This document shows positions 1 to 12,800 of a stretch of 64,000 nt of DNA, piece after piece. The notes beneath the pieces are model-generated. The model saw only the letters and a list, made by a program, of their open reading frames with translations. It made no database searches and was not told the DNA's origin. The DNA is from Aquarana catesbeiana (lineage: Eukaryota; Chordata; Amphibia; Anura; Ranidae). Positions within the stretch are counted from its first letter, which is position 1. The number at the start of each line of letters is the position of its first letter. The translations under genes and the position numbers were made by a program. The stretch is from contig NC_133336.1 in NCBI RefSeq assembly GCF_042186555.1, positions 40,294,338-40,358,337 on the forward strand, given 5' to 3'.

Positions 1-790
1 TAATGTTATAAAAAAAAATGTTTGCATTGATACATGTCCCCCAGGGCAGTACCTGGTCCCCCAATACCTTTTTTATTACCAATAACTTGCATATAAGTCT
101 TCAAAATGGGGGATTTTTCAAATTCAAGTCTCATAGACTTTAATAGGGTTTGCGGTGTTAGCTTTTTCCATATTCGGGAGTTCTGGTGTGAACCGAACTG
201 GGAGGGTGTTCGGCCCATCACTATTACAGAGATGTAAGAAGGTCGGGGGGTGATATATTACTTTTGAAAAGAGTTTGTCTTTAAACTTCATAAAGACTGG
301 GGATGAGAGACTAAATTTATACAAAAGGATACCACTCCAGGCAGTCTATGAGCTCACTCATGGACCCTGGGTGCTGGCTTAATGGGACCCATTCTACGTC
401 ATGATTATGCCTCATCTGGGGAGAAAAGCATTGAAAGGTAGGAGCAGGGTACTTGTGCCTTGGCTTGCTGTACAGCTATTCAAGTGGCGATAAAACTTTT
501 TAAAAAGAAAACAAAAAAAAAAACACAACAGATGTGCAGCTGGGGTGATGGAGCAGCACAGGGAGGCAGTGATTTGTGTTGGAGTGCAAGGAATATTCTG
601 ATTAAGGAGAGAACAGAGTGACAGAAAGATCTGCTTTAAAGAATCAAGTACAGAAATGTTATTGTATTACAGGTACTCGGTGTGACAGGCCTTCAGATGT
701 CTGTTCTGTAAGATCACCTTGTATTCTCAAGGCTAGTAATGGGTGCTATAATGTATAATCTTGTTATGAACTGATTGTAGTGTGGTACAG
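1..790. other. Intron sequence, nothing recognised
   Basis: AT-rich DNA with an A-tract near 500-525. I see no exon, no tRNA-like sequence and no clear repeat boundary. It should be AK7 intron because the AK7 N-terminus is missing from the window. Confidence 0.6.
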
Positions 791-871
791 AACATTGTAG
801 ACCGGAGGCCGCGGACTCACTACCTGGTTGCAGTGGATGACACAACTCACACACTGGAGGAAGTGGTCAAG
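791..871 (+). CDS. AK7: AK7 exon a (27 codons, phase 0)
   Basis: The acceptor is ACAG ending at 790 and the donor is GTAGGG at 872. The translation begins NIVDRRPRTHYLVAVDD and ends EEVVK, which matches the AK7 region before the kinase domain (the extended NAD(P)-fold part). It is the most upstream AK7 exon I can find. Positions 1-790 hold no recognisable exon. Confidence 0.93.
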
Positions 872-3800
872 GTAGGGAATATTTTAGTTTTCCTAACAGT
901 CGGTTGTGTTGGACACTAAGAATGTGGAAATAAATTTTTCCTCTAACCTTGCTATTTAATCTTTCCGGCAGACTGTCAGCGTACACCTCGGCCCTGTCAA
1001 AGTGCAGAAGGTTTCTAAAGAAGCTGTGTTCCTGAATAAAGAGCTAACGGTCAGTAATTTAGTCTTTTCTCTTATTTTTAGATAATTATTACTGGCCATA
1101 ACCACCTCAACACCACATGTTATACCCCCTTTCTTTCCTCACGAATTTTCAGTTTTCATTGCTTCCAGTAGTTTGACTGAGAATTACTTGATTATGCAAT
1201 AGAGTACCCAAATTAAAAGAGAAGTATGGGAATTTTTTCTTTTTTTTAACTTACTTTCTTAGGTGGATGCAGTATTGGTCCAATGCTGCATCTGTCCCCT
1301 GCAGACTCTAATGCCCCGTACACACGGTCGGATTTTCTGACGGAAAATGTGTGATAGGACCTTGTTGTCGGAAATTCCGACCGTGTGTAAGCTCCATCAC
1401 ACATTTTCCATCGGATTTTCCGACACACAAAGTTTGAGAGCAGGATATAAAATTTTCCGACAACAAAATCCGTTGTCGGAAATTCCGATCGTGTGTACAC
1501 AAATCCGACGGACAAAGTGCCACGCATGCTCAGAATAAATAAAGAGATGAAAACTATTGGCCACTGCCCCGTTTATAGTCCCGACGTACGTGTTTTACAT
1601 CACCGCGTTCAGAACGATCGGATTTTCCGACAACTTTGTGTGACCGTGTGTATGCAAGACAAGTTTGAGCCAACATCCGTCGGAAAAAATCCTAGGATTT
1701 TGTTGTCGGGATGTCCGAACAAAGTCCGACCGTGTGTACAGGGCATTAGACTAAGAACTGAGCGATCAGACACCGCTGATTGCTCGGTTCTCAGAGCTCC
1801 CTGAGCAGAGAGCTGGTGACTGTCAGTCACTGGCTCTCTGCTCTGCCCCTCCAAGCTTACTGGGCTGTGGAAGGGGCAGGTGCGGCTGGCTCAGGCTCTC
1901 AGCGGCTCGCTGAGAGGCTGAGCCGGGTGCCGGTCCAGGTATGTAAACGAATCTCGACCATATGGTTGTGATCTTTCCCAAGCCTGGACAGCTCTATGAC
2001 GTTAGCCAACAGTGGACTTCAGCCCGCTGTCTGCTGAAAATGGGTCACAGGAGTGCAGAACGATCTACACACAGGAGAAGTACAGCCAGCAAGCTTTGGC
2101 TGAACTTCTTTAACCTCCCTGGCGGTATAATTATTTCAGATTTTTGATGCTGAAAGCGGTACAATTATTTTGCATGGAAATTTGGCATTTTATATTGTAG
2201 GCCTGTAATTCTTAGGAATTACTGTCCAAACAAGAGTCTAGCAGACATCCCGAGTATGATAAAGTTTGAAACACAAAATCATAAATTATAATATAATAAA
2301 TAACTACAAATAATTATAACAAATAATAATATAATAATAATAAAAATTATTCAATAATGTAATCAAATCAAAAACACTGAAATTTGCTCAGTTGCAGAAT
2401 TGTCACTGTCATTACTTTCAGTGTTTGATGACGAATTTCCCCACAAATCACTATCGCTCAATTCTGAGAGTGATTCTAATTTATTATCGCTGTTTTCTAG
2501 CTGGTCTAAAACCGCTTTTGACATAAAGGGACACTTTTTGGTTGCTATGGACAATCTCCAGTTTCCAGGAAGAAAGAACAGTATTTATAATATAAAACTG
2601 CATGCAGGGCACCGGACAAGCCACTAGGGACGAAAGGGAGTTGAAATAAGTTGATACAGTAATGTAATCTGTAAGATTACAGTGTACTGTATATGTATTG
2701 TGTTTTTTACTTTTTGAATTTGGCGCCGTTCACATCCCCGTGCGTCGCAACGTTTGCAGGGAACGGAGCCCGGGCACTGTGATAGATCCGGCGGAGGATG
2801 GCTCGCACACACAGCGGGAGGACATCGCAGGATCTTGGGGACAAGGTAAGTAAGCTGTACCTGGATCCTGCAATGCGATCCTGAGTGTCGCTTGGGGTTA
2901 CCGCTTTTGGTGCTGAAAATCCACCCCGAGCCACACTCGGGATTACCGTCAGGGAGGTTAATGTTGTTTCATTTTTTTTTTTTGGTGGTGTTTAATAACC
3001 ACTGAGTTTTTTATTTTTTTAGTATTCTTTTACTATACAAAGCTAAAAACATTTGACAAATAGTATGTTCTGACCGCCTATTGCATTTTTAAGGCCATAA
3101 AATGCTAGGACAGTACAAACAAAGGCTCCATATGTATAGATATCCAAAAGCCCAATGACTGTTGCTGGGTGCCACTATCTTGGATGTGATGTCAGCAGCC
3201 CCAGTAAACACAGACACCCTCCCCCCATGACACACTATAGATTCTATAGTGTTCCCTATTGTTTCCCCCTTGTGGGTACAGAAAAGGTTACGTGAGGGGT
3301 GAAGGTAGAGATGAAGGAGTAGTTGGTTGCTCTCAAAAGAGGAGAGAACTACAGTGCATCTGGAATGTATTCACAGCGCTTCACTTTTTCCAAATTCTGT
3401 TATGTTACAGCCTTATTCCAAAACGGATTAAATTAATTATTTTTCTCAAAATTCTACAAACAATACCCCATAATGACAACGTGACAGAAGTTTGAAATCT
3501 TTGCAAATTAAAAAAAAAAAAAAAGAAATCCCATGTACATAAGTATTCACAGCCTTTGCCATGACACTCAAAATTAAGCTCAGGTGCATCCTGTTTCCAC
3601 TGATCATCCTTGAAATGTTTCTACAACTTGATTGGCGTCAACCTGTGGTAAATTCAGTTGATTGGACATGGTTTGGAAAGGCCCACATCTGTCTATATAA
3701 GGTCCCACAGTTAACAGTGCATGTCAAAGCTCAAACCAAGCCATGAAGTCCAAGGAATTGTCTGTAGACCTCCAAGTCAGGATCGTATCAAGGCACAGAT

Positions 3801-6800
3801 CTGGGGAAGGGTACAGAAAGATTTCTGCAGCATTGAAGATCCGAATGAGCACAGTGGCCTCCATCATCCGTAAATAGAGAAAGTTTGGAACCACCAGGAC
3901 TGTTCCTAGAGAGGGCTGCCCAGCCAAACTGAGTGATTGGGGGAGAAGGCCTTAGTAAGGGGGTGACCAAGAACCCGGTCACTCTGGCTGAGCTCCAGGT
4001 TTTCTCTGTGGATAGAGGAGAACCTTCCAGAAGAACAACAATCTCTGCAACACTCCACCAATCAGGCTTGTATGGTAGAGTGGCCAGACGGAAGCAACTC
4101 CTCAGTAAAAAGCACATGAGAGCCTGCCTGGAGTTTGCCAAAAGGTACCTGAAGGACTCTCAGACCATGAGAAACAAAATTCTTTGGTCTGATGAAACAA
4201 AGATTGAACTCTTTGGCCTGAATGGCAAGTATCATGTCTGGAGGAAACCAGGCACCGCTCATCATCTGGCGAATACCATCCCTACAGTGAAGCATGGTGG
4301 TGGCAGCATCATGCTGTGGGGATGTTTTTCAGCGGCAGGACTGGCAGACTAGTCAGGATCGAGGGAAAGATGCAATGTACAGAGACATCCTTGATAAAAA
4401 CCTGCTCCAGAGCGCTCTTGACCTCAAACTGGGGTGAAGGTTCAATTTCCAACAGGACAATGACCCTAAACACACAGCCAAGATAACAAAGGAGTGGCTA
4501 TGGGACAACTCTGTGAATGTCCTTGAGTGGCCCAGCCGGAGCCCAGACTTGAACCCGATTGAACATCTATGGAGAGATCTGATAATGGCTGTGCACCAAC
4601 GCTTCCCATCCAACCTGATTGAGCTTGAGAGGTCCTGCAAAGAAGAATGGGAGAAACTGCCCAAAAATTGGTGTGCCAACCTTGTAGCATTATACTCAAA
4701 AAGACTTGAGGTTGTAATTGATGTCAAAGTGCTTCAACAAAATATTGAGAAAAGGCTGTGAATACTTATATACATGGGATTTTCTTTGTTTTATATTTTT
4801 AATAAATTTACAAAGATTTCAAACCAACTTCTTTCACGTTATCATTATGGGGTATTGTTTGCAGAATTTTGAGGAAAATAACGAATTTAATTTATTTTGG
4901 AATAAGGCTGTAACATAACAAAATGTTGAAAAAGTGAAGCGCTGTGAATACTTTCCGGATCAAAATCAAAAATTTTAAATGCTTACTTGCAATGTCTTAC
5001 CTTTCCATACATTATTTTTTTCAGCAACTGGAGATTGACCATTTACTGGTGAACCTGAGAATGGAAGCGGTGTTCTTGAAGCAGAATTTTAACATTAACT
5101 GGGTGTCTCAGAGTGGAATAGTGGAAAATATAGAATCTGTTGTCAAAGAATTCAAGGAAAGCCGAGGACTTCTGGTATGTGGATTTGGAAGGCAATCAGC
5201 ATTGCAGTGTTATGAGATCCTGAAGACAATACATGATAGTTACATTCTTTTTAATCTTAATCTGGAATGATGAAAAGTATTTATTTATTTTTTTTACAGG
5301 CATTTATATAGCGCAGCACGTTACATACTGTTCATTCACATTAGCCCCTGTCCTCAAGGAGTTTACAATATGACGTCTCTATCTCACATACACAAATGTG
5401 CACACAAATTAGGGCCAATTTAGAGAGAAGCCAAATAACCTACCAGCATGTCTTTGGAGTTTGGAAGGAAACTGAAGTACCTTGAGGAAACCCACACAAG
5501 CACAGGGAGAAAATACAAACTCCATGAAGATATTGCCCTGACCCTGTGAGTCCTCTGCCACCTCTGACACTCTGGGTTCATACATTTTTTTCTTTTCCTT
5601 TCTAATGACAGCAAGAAGAAGAAAATACAAGAGAATAGTTTAAATCAGCAAAATTTACTTAATGAGATAGAAGTAAAAGAAATCAGAGTCAACTTAAGTT
5701 TACATTTTAAAATGTTGTTTCCTACAGGAATTCCATTAATAACTAAATAAAAATCACCTATAAGATTCAAACATTCACCAGTGAACACTATAATTTCTGT
5801 GTTCAATCGAGTGCATATAATGTCTGGCTACAGGAGAGCAGAGGAGTGGCTCTTATGAGTGTCAGACCCCTCTCTACTGCTCCTTCACACATAAATGCAG
5901 AACAGTTAATAACAAGTACAACCTTTAGCAAAGAGAACTATATTGCAATTCAAACTGCTCTTTCAGAGAGTTCTTGGTGAATTATAGCTCTGTGAGCCTC
6001 GGTAAAACAAATCCCTAAAGTGGGGAGGGAGGTGAATGTAGTCCTGTTTTGCTGTGTGGCAATCCGGTTAATCTTCAGCTAGCTCTTTGATGTGTAGTTC
6101 CATGCAAGGAGATTTTGGATGGTAAAGCAAAGTAACTGAACTCAATTGGTTGTGAATAAACAGCAAACAATCTTTGTGTAAATTTAACTCTTACTGGATT
6201 CACAGTGATCACTGACTTAAAGATGTTACTTTCTGTGGAACTAAAAGCAACAGAAGAACAATAGAGAGCAAAGATGTCTGTATATAGTGTCTATGTTGTT
6301 TTAATTTAGATCCTTGAAACTAAAGATGATAAGGGTGCAGGAGACAATGGTGTCTATATACAGTGTTCATAAAACTGGGCTATTGCCCGCTCACCACACA
6401 TGAACAGGAGATGATGATGATGGTTTTGATGAGGATGATGGTTATGATGATGATGAGGATGATGGTTATGATGATGATGATGGTGGTAGTGCTGATCTCT
6501 GAGGAACGTGGCTCAAGGGATGATAATCAGCCTCCACCGCACCGCACCATGGCGCACCCGAATCTGCAACCTCTGCAGGATGGTTGGGATAGGAGCGACC
6601 TCCAGGCTGCCGCTGGACAGCAAAAGGGAGCTGTCCACAGGTTTCTCTCCAGATATCTGCTGGATAATTCTGCCAGAGCAGGCCGCGACTCAACTGCAGT
6701 TCACACTCTCACAGATTCCCTGCATGCAGATCCACGCTGGTCCCAAGAGAGCGTGCTAGGCCTCAATCCATCCCTCTTATAGTCTCTCCCAGCAGTCTGC

Positions 6801-9800
6801 TCTTCCCCATCAGCCAGCTGGTAGTTGTAGTTCCACATCAATTAGCCAGAGGGCGAATCCCATCTGTACGGACTACATGTCCCAAGATGCTTTGTTCTGT
6901 CTTGTCTCTGATCAAGAAGCCAACAAGTCAGCGTCGCACTTAACACTAAAGGGAAACAGTTCCCCCCTGAACAAAGCCACACATTGTCTCCTGATTGCAG
7001 GGCTAGGTCAATATCTAGCTCCTGGCTACATTTAAAATTGGGAAGATCTGCCTACTCTAATCACATGATCTGCCCCAGTATAGTAATAAGACATGTTGCA
7101 TCTCTGCAGCATCACTTTGGCTGTCACTCTTTTCAAATGTCTTACGTTAGAAACAGGAAATATGGCATTGTTGGGGGTGCTATTAATTTAACCCCAAGCT
7201 TTGTGCATTCTTTTGGAGAAAGGAGCAAGAGCAGGAGTTAAAAAAAATCTTTATACAAAGTTATGTTACCAAGGTTGTTAGAGATAAAAAAAAGCCATAG
7301 CTGCTGCAGATTGAAATGCAGAGGAAATTTAAGCGCAACATAAAGTGACATATAGCATGTGTTAACTTTTAATTCTCTTTTCATTTGAACTATATATTGG
7401 TTTTAGAACAAAATACAACCAGGTAACAATGAGAGCAACTTATATGCAGGATGGCAGCTGTCACTCTAATACATGTTGTTCCTGTTACCACTCCTTTAAT
7501 TCCAAGAATCATGGAAAATAAGCTTTTTTTCCTAGTTCAGACTTACACAGTTATTTGATGCTTAGGTAACAGAGTAGTATTACACAGGTCCTAATTTTGA
7601 GAATGTTAGAATAGTATATGTTTTACTTACACAACAGGTTGCTGTTTTTTTTTTTTTTATTAAATGGAGTCTTGCTATTCAGTCAGTTTGAATGAAGCAA
7701 TTGTTTACCAGAGTTTGCCTTTCATAATGCAACTTGTGTTTTTTTCCTATTCAGCCCATCCGTATCTGTATCCTTGGCCCTCCCGCTGTAGGAAAAACAA
7801 CAGTGTCAAAACTGCTTTGCAAACACTACAAGCTGCATCACGTTCACATAAAAGATGTCATCACTGAGGCCATTGCAAATCTGGTATGTAAAACACTGCT
7901 GCAGTCTGGAACAATAGAGGTTTTTTTTCTCCATTATTGTTGTTTGCCTTGTTTTACAGGATTGCTTTCTATAAGTATATATCACTAAGCAATATACAGT
8001 ATATGATCTGTATATCTATCTATTGTCATAAAATCTTCTGTTTGAGCTGTGCTACGGAACACTAAACATCCATTTAACCCTAACACCAACCACCCAGTAA
8101 CCCGAACACTAATCTTCACTGTAGCCATAACACTTGACTCATGTAAGACAAAACCAGAGAAATTCCCAGCTCAACTTACCAACCAGTCTGCTTACCAACC
8201 GAATTAACCGGTCTAACAGTATGCGTTAAAAACAGTGCTTTAGTTAGCACTAAGGATGAGCTCAGGCGTGTTCGCAACTCCACGTGCCCACGCCCACCAG
8301 GAAGCTGTCACTCCGCAGTGCTAATCACAGGCAGTGAGACATTTCCTGATCCGCGGCTGCACAAATCGGGAAATATCTCACTGCCTGTGATTAGCGCTGC
8401 AGAGTGTCAGCTTCCTGGCGGGTGCGGGCACGTGGAGTTGCAAACACGCCTGAGCTCAACCTTAATTAGCACACATTTGCAAACGCATGCGTAAGCTGCA
8501 AGACCTCTTCACGGCACCCTGTATTACTTGCATTCCTAAGCCTGGGTTCACATTGCTGCGGGTTAGAAATTGTGTTAGTTCAGCTGAACTCGCACGATTT
8601 CAACCTGGCATTGCTGTCCTACTGCAGAGGGCGATTTGACAGACATCTGTGCGGGTTCCTGCACAGATGTCTATACAAATTGCCCCCCAAAGTCTCCAAA
8701 AGTAGTACAGAAACTACTTTTGGGAATCGGTGCAGCGACGCAAAGTCCATGCCGCACCGATCCGGGCGGTGCCATTTCCGGCAATAGCCGCAGATTTGGA
8801 ATGTGATTTGACATGTCAAATCGCATGCCAAATCGTACCAGTGTACCTAAGGCTAACTCCTGTAAATTTATGAGAGTCTCCACAGTGGAAGCACATGCAT
8901 TCTAATGGATAGATAGGGGGCAGGTGGGCCTGGAGGTAGCCCAATCCTCCTTAACCACTTAAGCCCCGGAAGATTTACCCCCTTCATGACCAGGCCATTT
9001 TTTGCGATACGGCACTGCTTTACTTTAACTGACAATTTTGCAGTTGTGTCACGCTGTACCCAAATACAATTTATGTCCTTTTTTTCCCCACAAATAGAGC
9101 TTTCTTTTGGTGGTATTTGATCACCTCTGCGGTTTTTATTTTTTGCTCTACAAACAAAAAAAGACCAACAATTTTGAAAAAAAAAACAATATTTTTTTTA
9201 TTTCTGCTATAAAACATACCCAATAAAAAAATGTAAAAAAAATCTAATTTATTCATCAATTTAGGCCAATATGTATTTTGGTACATATTTTTGGTTAAAA
9301 AATCCCAATAAGTGTATATTGATTGATGTGCGCAAAAGTATAGCATCTACAAACTATAGTCTATTTTTATGAAGTTTGTATTTATTTATTTTTTACTAGT
9401 AATGGCAGGGATCAGCGATTTTTAGCGGGACTGCGACATTGCGGCGGACAAATTGGACACCTAACTGACACTTTTTTGGGGACCAGTGACTAATACAGTA
9501 ATCAGTGTTAAAAAAAATGCACTCTCACTGTACTAATGACACTGGCAGGGAAGGGGTTAACATCAGGGGCGATCAAAGGGTTAAGTGTGCTTCCAGGGAG
9601 TGCTTTCTAATGCCCCGTACACACGGTCAGACTTTGTTCAGACATTCCGACAACAAAATCCTAGGATTTTTTCCGACGGATGTTGGCTCAAACTTGTCTT
9701 GCATACACACGGCCACACAAAGTTGTCGGAAAATCCGATCGTTCTAAACGCGGTGACGTAAAACACATACGTCGGGACTATAAACGGGGCAGTGGCCAAT

Positions 9801-12800
9801 AGCTTTCATCTCTTTATTTATTCTGAGCATGCATGGCACTTTACACACGATCGGAATTTCCGACAACGGATTTTGTTGTCGGAAAATTTTATATCCTGCT
9901 CTCAAACTTTGTGTGTCGGAAAATCTGATGGAAAATGTGTGATGGAGCCTACATATGGTCGGAATTTCCGACAACATGGTCCTATCACACATTTTCCGTC
10001 GGAAAATCCGACCGTGTGTACGGGGCATAACTGTGTGGGGGATGGCTTAACTGGAGGAAGACAGAGATCCATGCTCCTGATTAGCAGGAACACAAGATCT
10101 CCATCTTCCTCTCTGACAGAACGGCAGTCTGCCTTGTTTACATACCTCTCCTGTGAATGATCGGCGGGTCCCCGTGGATTGGCTCCCACTGTTTCCAATC
10201 ACAGTCGCTGGCAGCACCCCAGACCCTGTGCACGAAATCACCCACAGGTACGTGATTTCGCGCAGTAGAGCCGCCCTGCCGCAGTATATCTGCGTGGGGC
10301 GGTCCTTAAGTGGCTAAAGGCACAGGGGCACACTGAACACCCAGTATATAGCACAATGGTAGGAAACTTGTCCCCTCACCAATATTCCCCCCATCAGTAA
10401 CAAACAAAATGGCCCCTGCCCCCACCTATAACTGGCCTTCACAGCAGGGAGCACATGGAAGGGCAACGCATGCAAAACAAAACCAGAGAAATTCCCAGCT
10501 CAACTCACCAACCAGTCTGCTTACCAACCGAGTTAACCTGTCTAACAGTATGTGTTAAAAACAGGGGTTTCGTTAGCACACATTTGCAAACGCATTTGAC
10601 TGCATTCTCTTTAGTATGAAGATAAGCAGCCTGACTATAGCATGCACTGACATTTTTTTTTAAGGAAAGGCTTGTAAAAACTCCACCAGAGGAGGAAGAG
10701 GAAGCGGAAGAAGGTCCAGAATCCTGGCAGGAACTGTTGGACTCTGTGAAGGAGAACATGGAACAAAATGGAGGTATTCGCCCTCTGCTACTTTTAAAGT
10801 TGTTGTTCACCTTTGAAATAATAAATGTATTTGTAACATACATACACTACAGCTAAATGTTTAATTGTATTGCACCTAGTCCAAATTCTGACTGGCTGTT
10901 GTTATCAGCCTTTGAATGTGTGGGCAACTATAAGCAAAACCATGGTGTCACTTAGCCCCCCCCCAGGCAATAATAATCCTGTGATTAACATCAGTGTGCA
11001 TAGGAAGTACAGATGTGGATGGTGCTGTGTATGTCTGTTTGTAGTAGTAGGTGTTCTTTACATAGAGAGCCTTTGGTGTCAGGTCCCTACATGCTGCTTC
11101 TTAGAAGAAGTTTGTTGACTGCAATTCCAAATGCTGACAAACCAGTATATGTGAAAAAATATCTGCAATAATTATGTGGGTAGGGTAGTTACATCAATGA
11201 GAATAACTTGACTTGATTTTTTTTTATTTCCAACTCAAGTTCGGATGGTTATGGCTTTTCTGCACTGCAAATAAAGTTATCATTTTGGCAAAATACATAA
11301 GCAGAGGTTACGTTCAGTAAAAATAACATCACAACGATCAGTAGGTTATGAAAATCTCAACTATTCTTCTTAGCTATTCTCCCTTTTGTCTTCTAAATTT
11401 CCCTATTGGTCATATATTGTGATGGGTGGCCTCACTTTGACAATTACAGAAGCTTTGGAAGAGGGAGTGGAGAGTGCCAAGCTTAAACTTGTAAAGGACA
11501 ATGTGAGATTTGTACATAACTTTAGATGCCTATGTTGTATGGATTTACTGATAAATTTGACATGCAGTCTTTACTAAACCAACATCCTCTGCCAAGAGAT
11601 GAGCTACAGGAAGCCTACAGACAATAATGGTGAATAATCTTTGGCCTGCTCATAGCCTTTTATTGGGAAAATCGCCCCAATGGGGCACTGATGACAAAGA
11701 ATAAACAAACACAGGTTATAACACTCCCTTACTCTATCCAAAAAGTTTTGCCTATAGCTCTACTTTAAATGACTGGTTTGGTAACCAATTTCAACCAGCG
11801 TTTGATAGCAAAATCAACCCAACAAAATAAAGCAACCTACTGACCGTTTTTATAGAAATTATGGAACAGGTCCCTGGTCATAGTTTGCTTTGTTTGGTTT
11901 GGTCTTTTTTGCAGTGGAAGGTAGTTGAAAGTGGTTGACTCGTCCTGAAAATGGCCAGGTGTGTGGACAAAATAAGTACTGTCTCTGATGTCTTGTGAGG
12001 GATGTTTTCATTTTTTTTCCCCCACAGTCAAATTGACTTGATAATTGAGTCTTCCTGATCTGCAATATTCATATCCAAGTCTGGGTCATTCTGGTGTAAA
12101 AAAAAATCTGTGACCAGTTGCAGAACATTAGAGGGAGCTACTCATCTTCTTCAAACCTATAAATTACTTTTCTAACTTTGCTAAATGTTATTTGCACCAA
12201 AAGCCAAATACCTAAATTGTAGGATTGGAATCAGCAGAAACACAGGTGGACTTGTAAGAGTACAAGGCAAAAAGCTGTGGCTTGCGGTCACCCATAACAA
12301 CCAATCCAGATCCAGCTTAGAACGGGTAGATTCATTTTAGTGATCCTAATTCTCATTCATTAGTATTACAGTACTCACAGAGGGTTATTTAGAGTTCATC
12401 CAAGTAACAGATCTGATACCGTAAAAATGGCTAAAAGTTTTGGACACCTGACTATCATTTCCACTATATGGCCAAGGTTTGTGAGTTTAGGTGTTTCCAG
12501 TCAAGAGTTCTGGTAATGCAGGTGAAGCAATTTTAGACCATTGTGCACTTCCAACATTTTGGCAATAGTTTGAGGAAGGCCCTTTTCTGTATCACAATGT
12601 TGTGTGCTTTGGGTTATTGTTGAGTTGAGTTGAAAGGTATCTTGATATTGTCATGTTGGTAGATAAACCTTCTTCCCATTGACAACTTTCTGGCAGAGGG
12701 CAGCAGATTTTATTCAAGAATTTAATGGTATTTTTCTCCATCCATTCTTCTTCTATCCTGACAAGTGCTCCAGTCCCTGCTGCAGAGAAACACCCCCATA

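Noticed and set aside
3360..4950. Sleeping Beauty or Frog Prince type of Tc1 element
   Set aside because: The terminal sequence (GTATTCACAGCGCTTCAC) differs from the GTTGAAGTCGGAAGTTTAC-type ends of that group, so it is another Tc1 lineage.
6363..6782. 139-codon frame beginning with a methionine-rich stretch
   Set aside because: Runs over a GAT microsatellite and then anonymous intron sequence; no domain and it lies inside an AK7 intron.
9611..10027. Regularly spaced GTCGGAAATTCCGAC-like repeats resembling a CRISPR array
   Set aside because: Spacing is irregular, units are in both orientations and lie inside an inverted-repeat MITE in vertebrate DNA.
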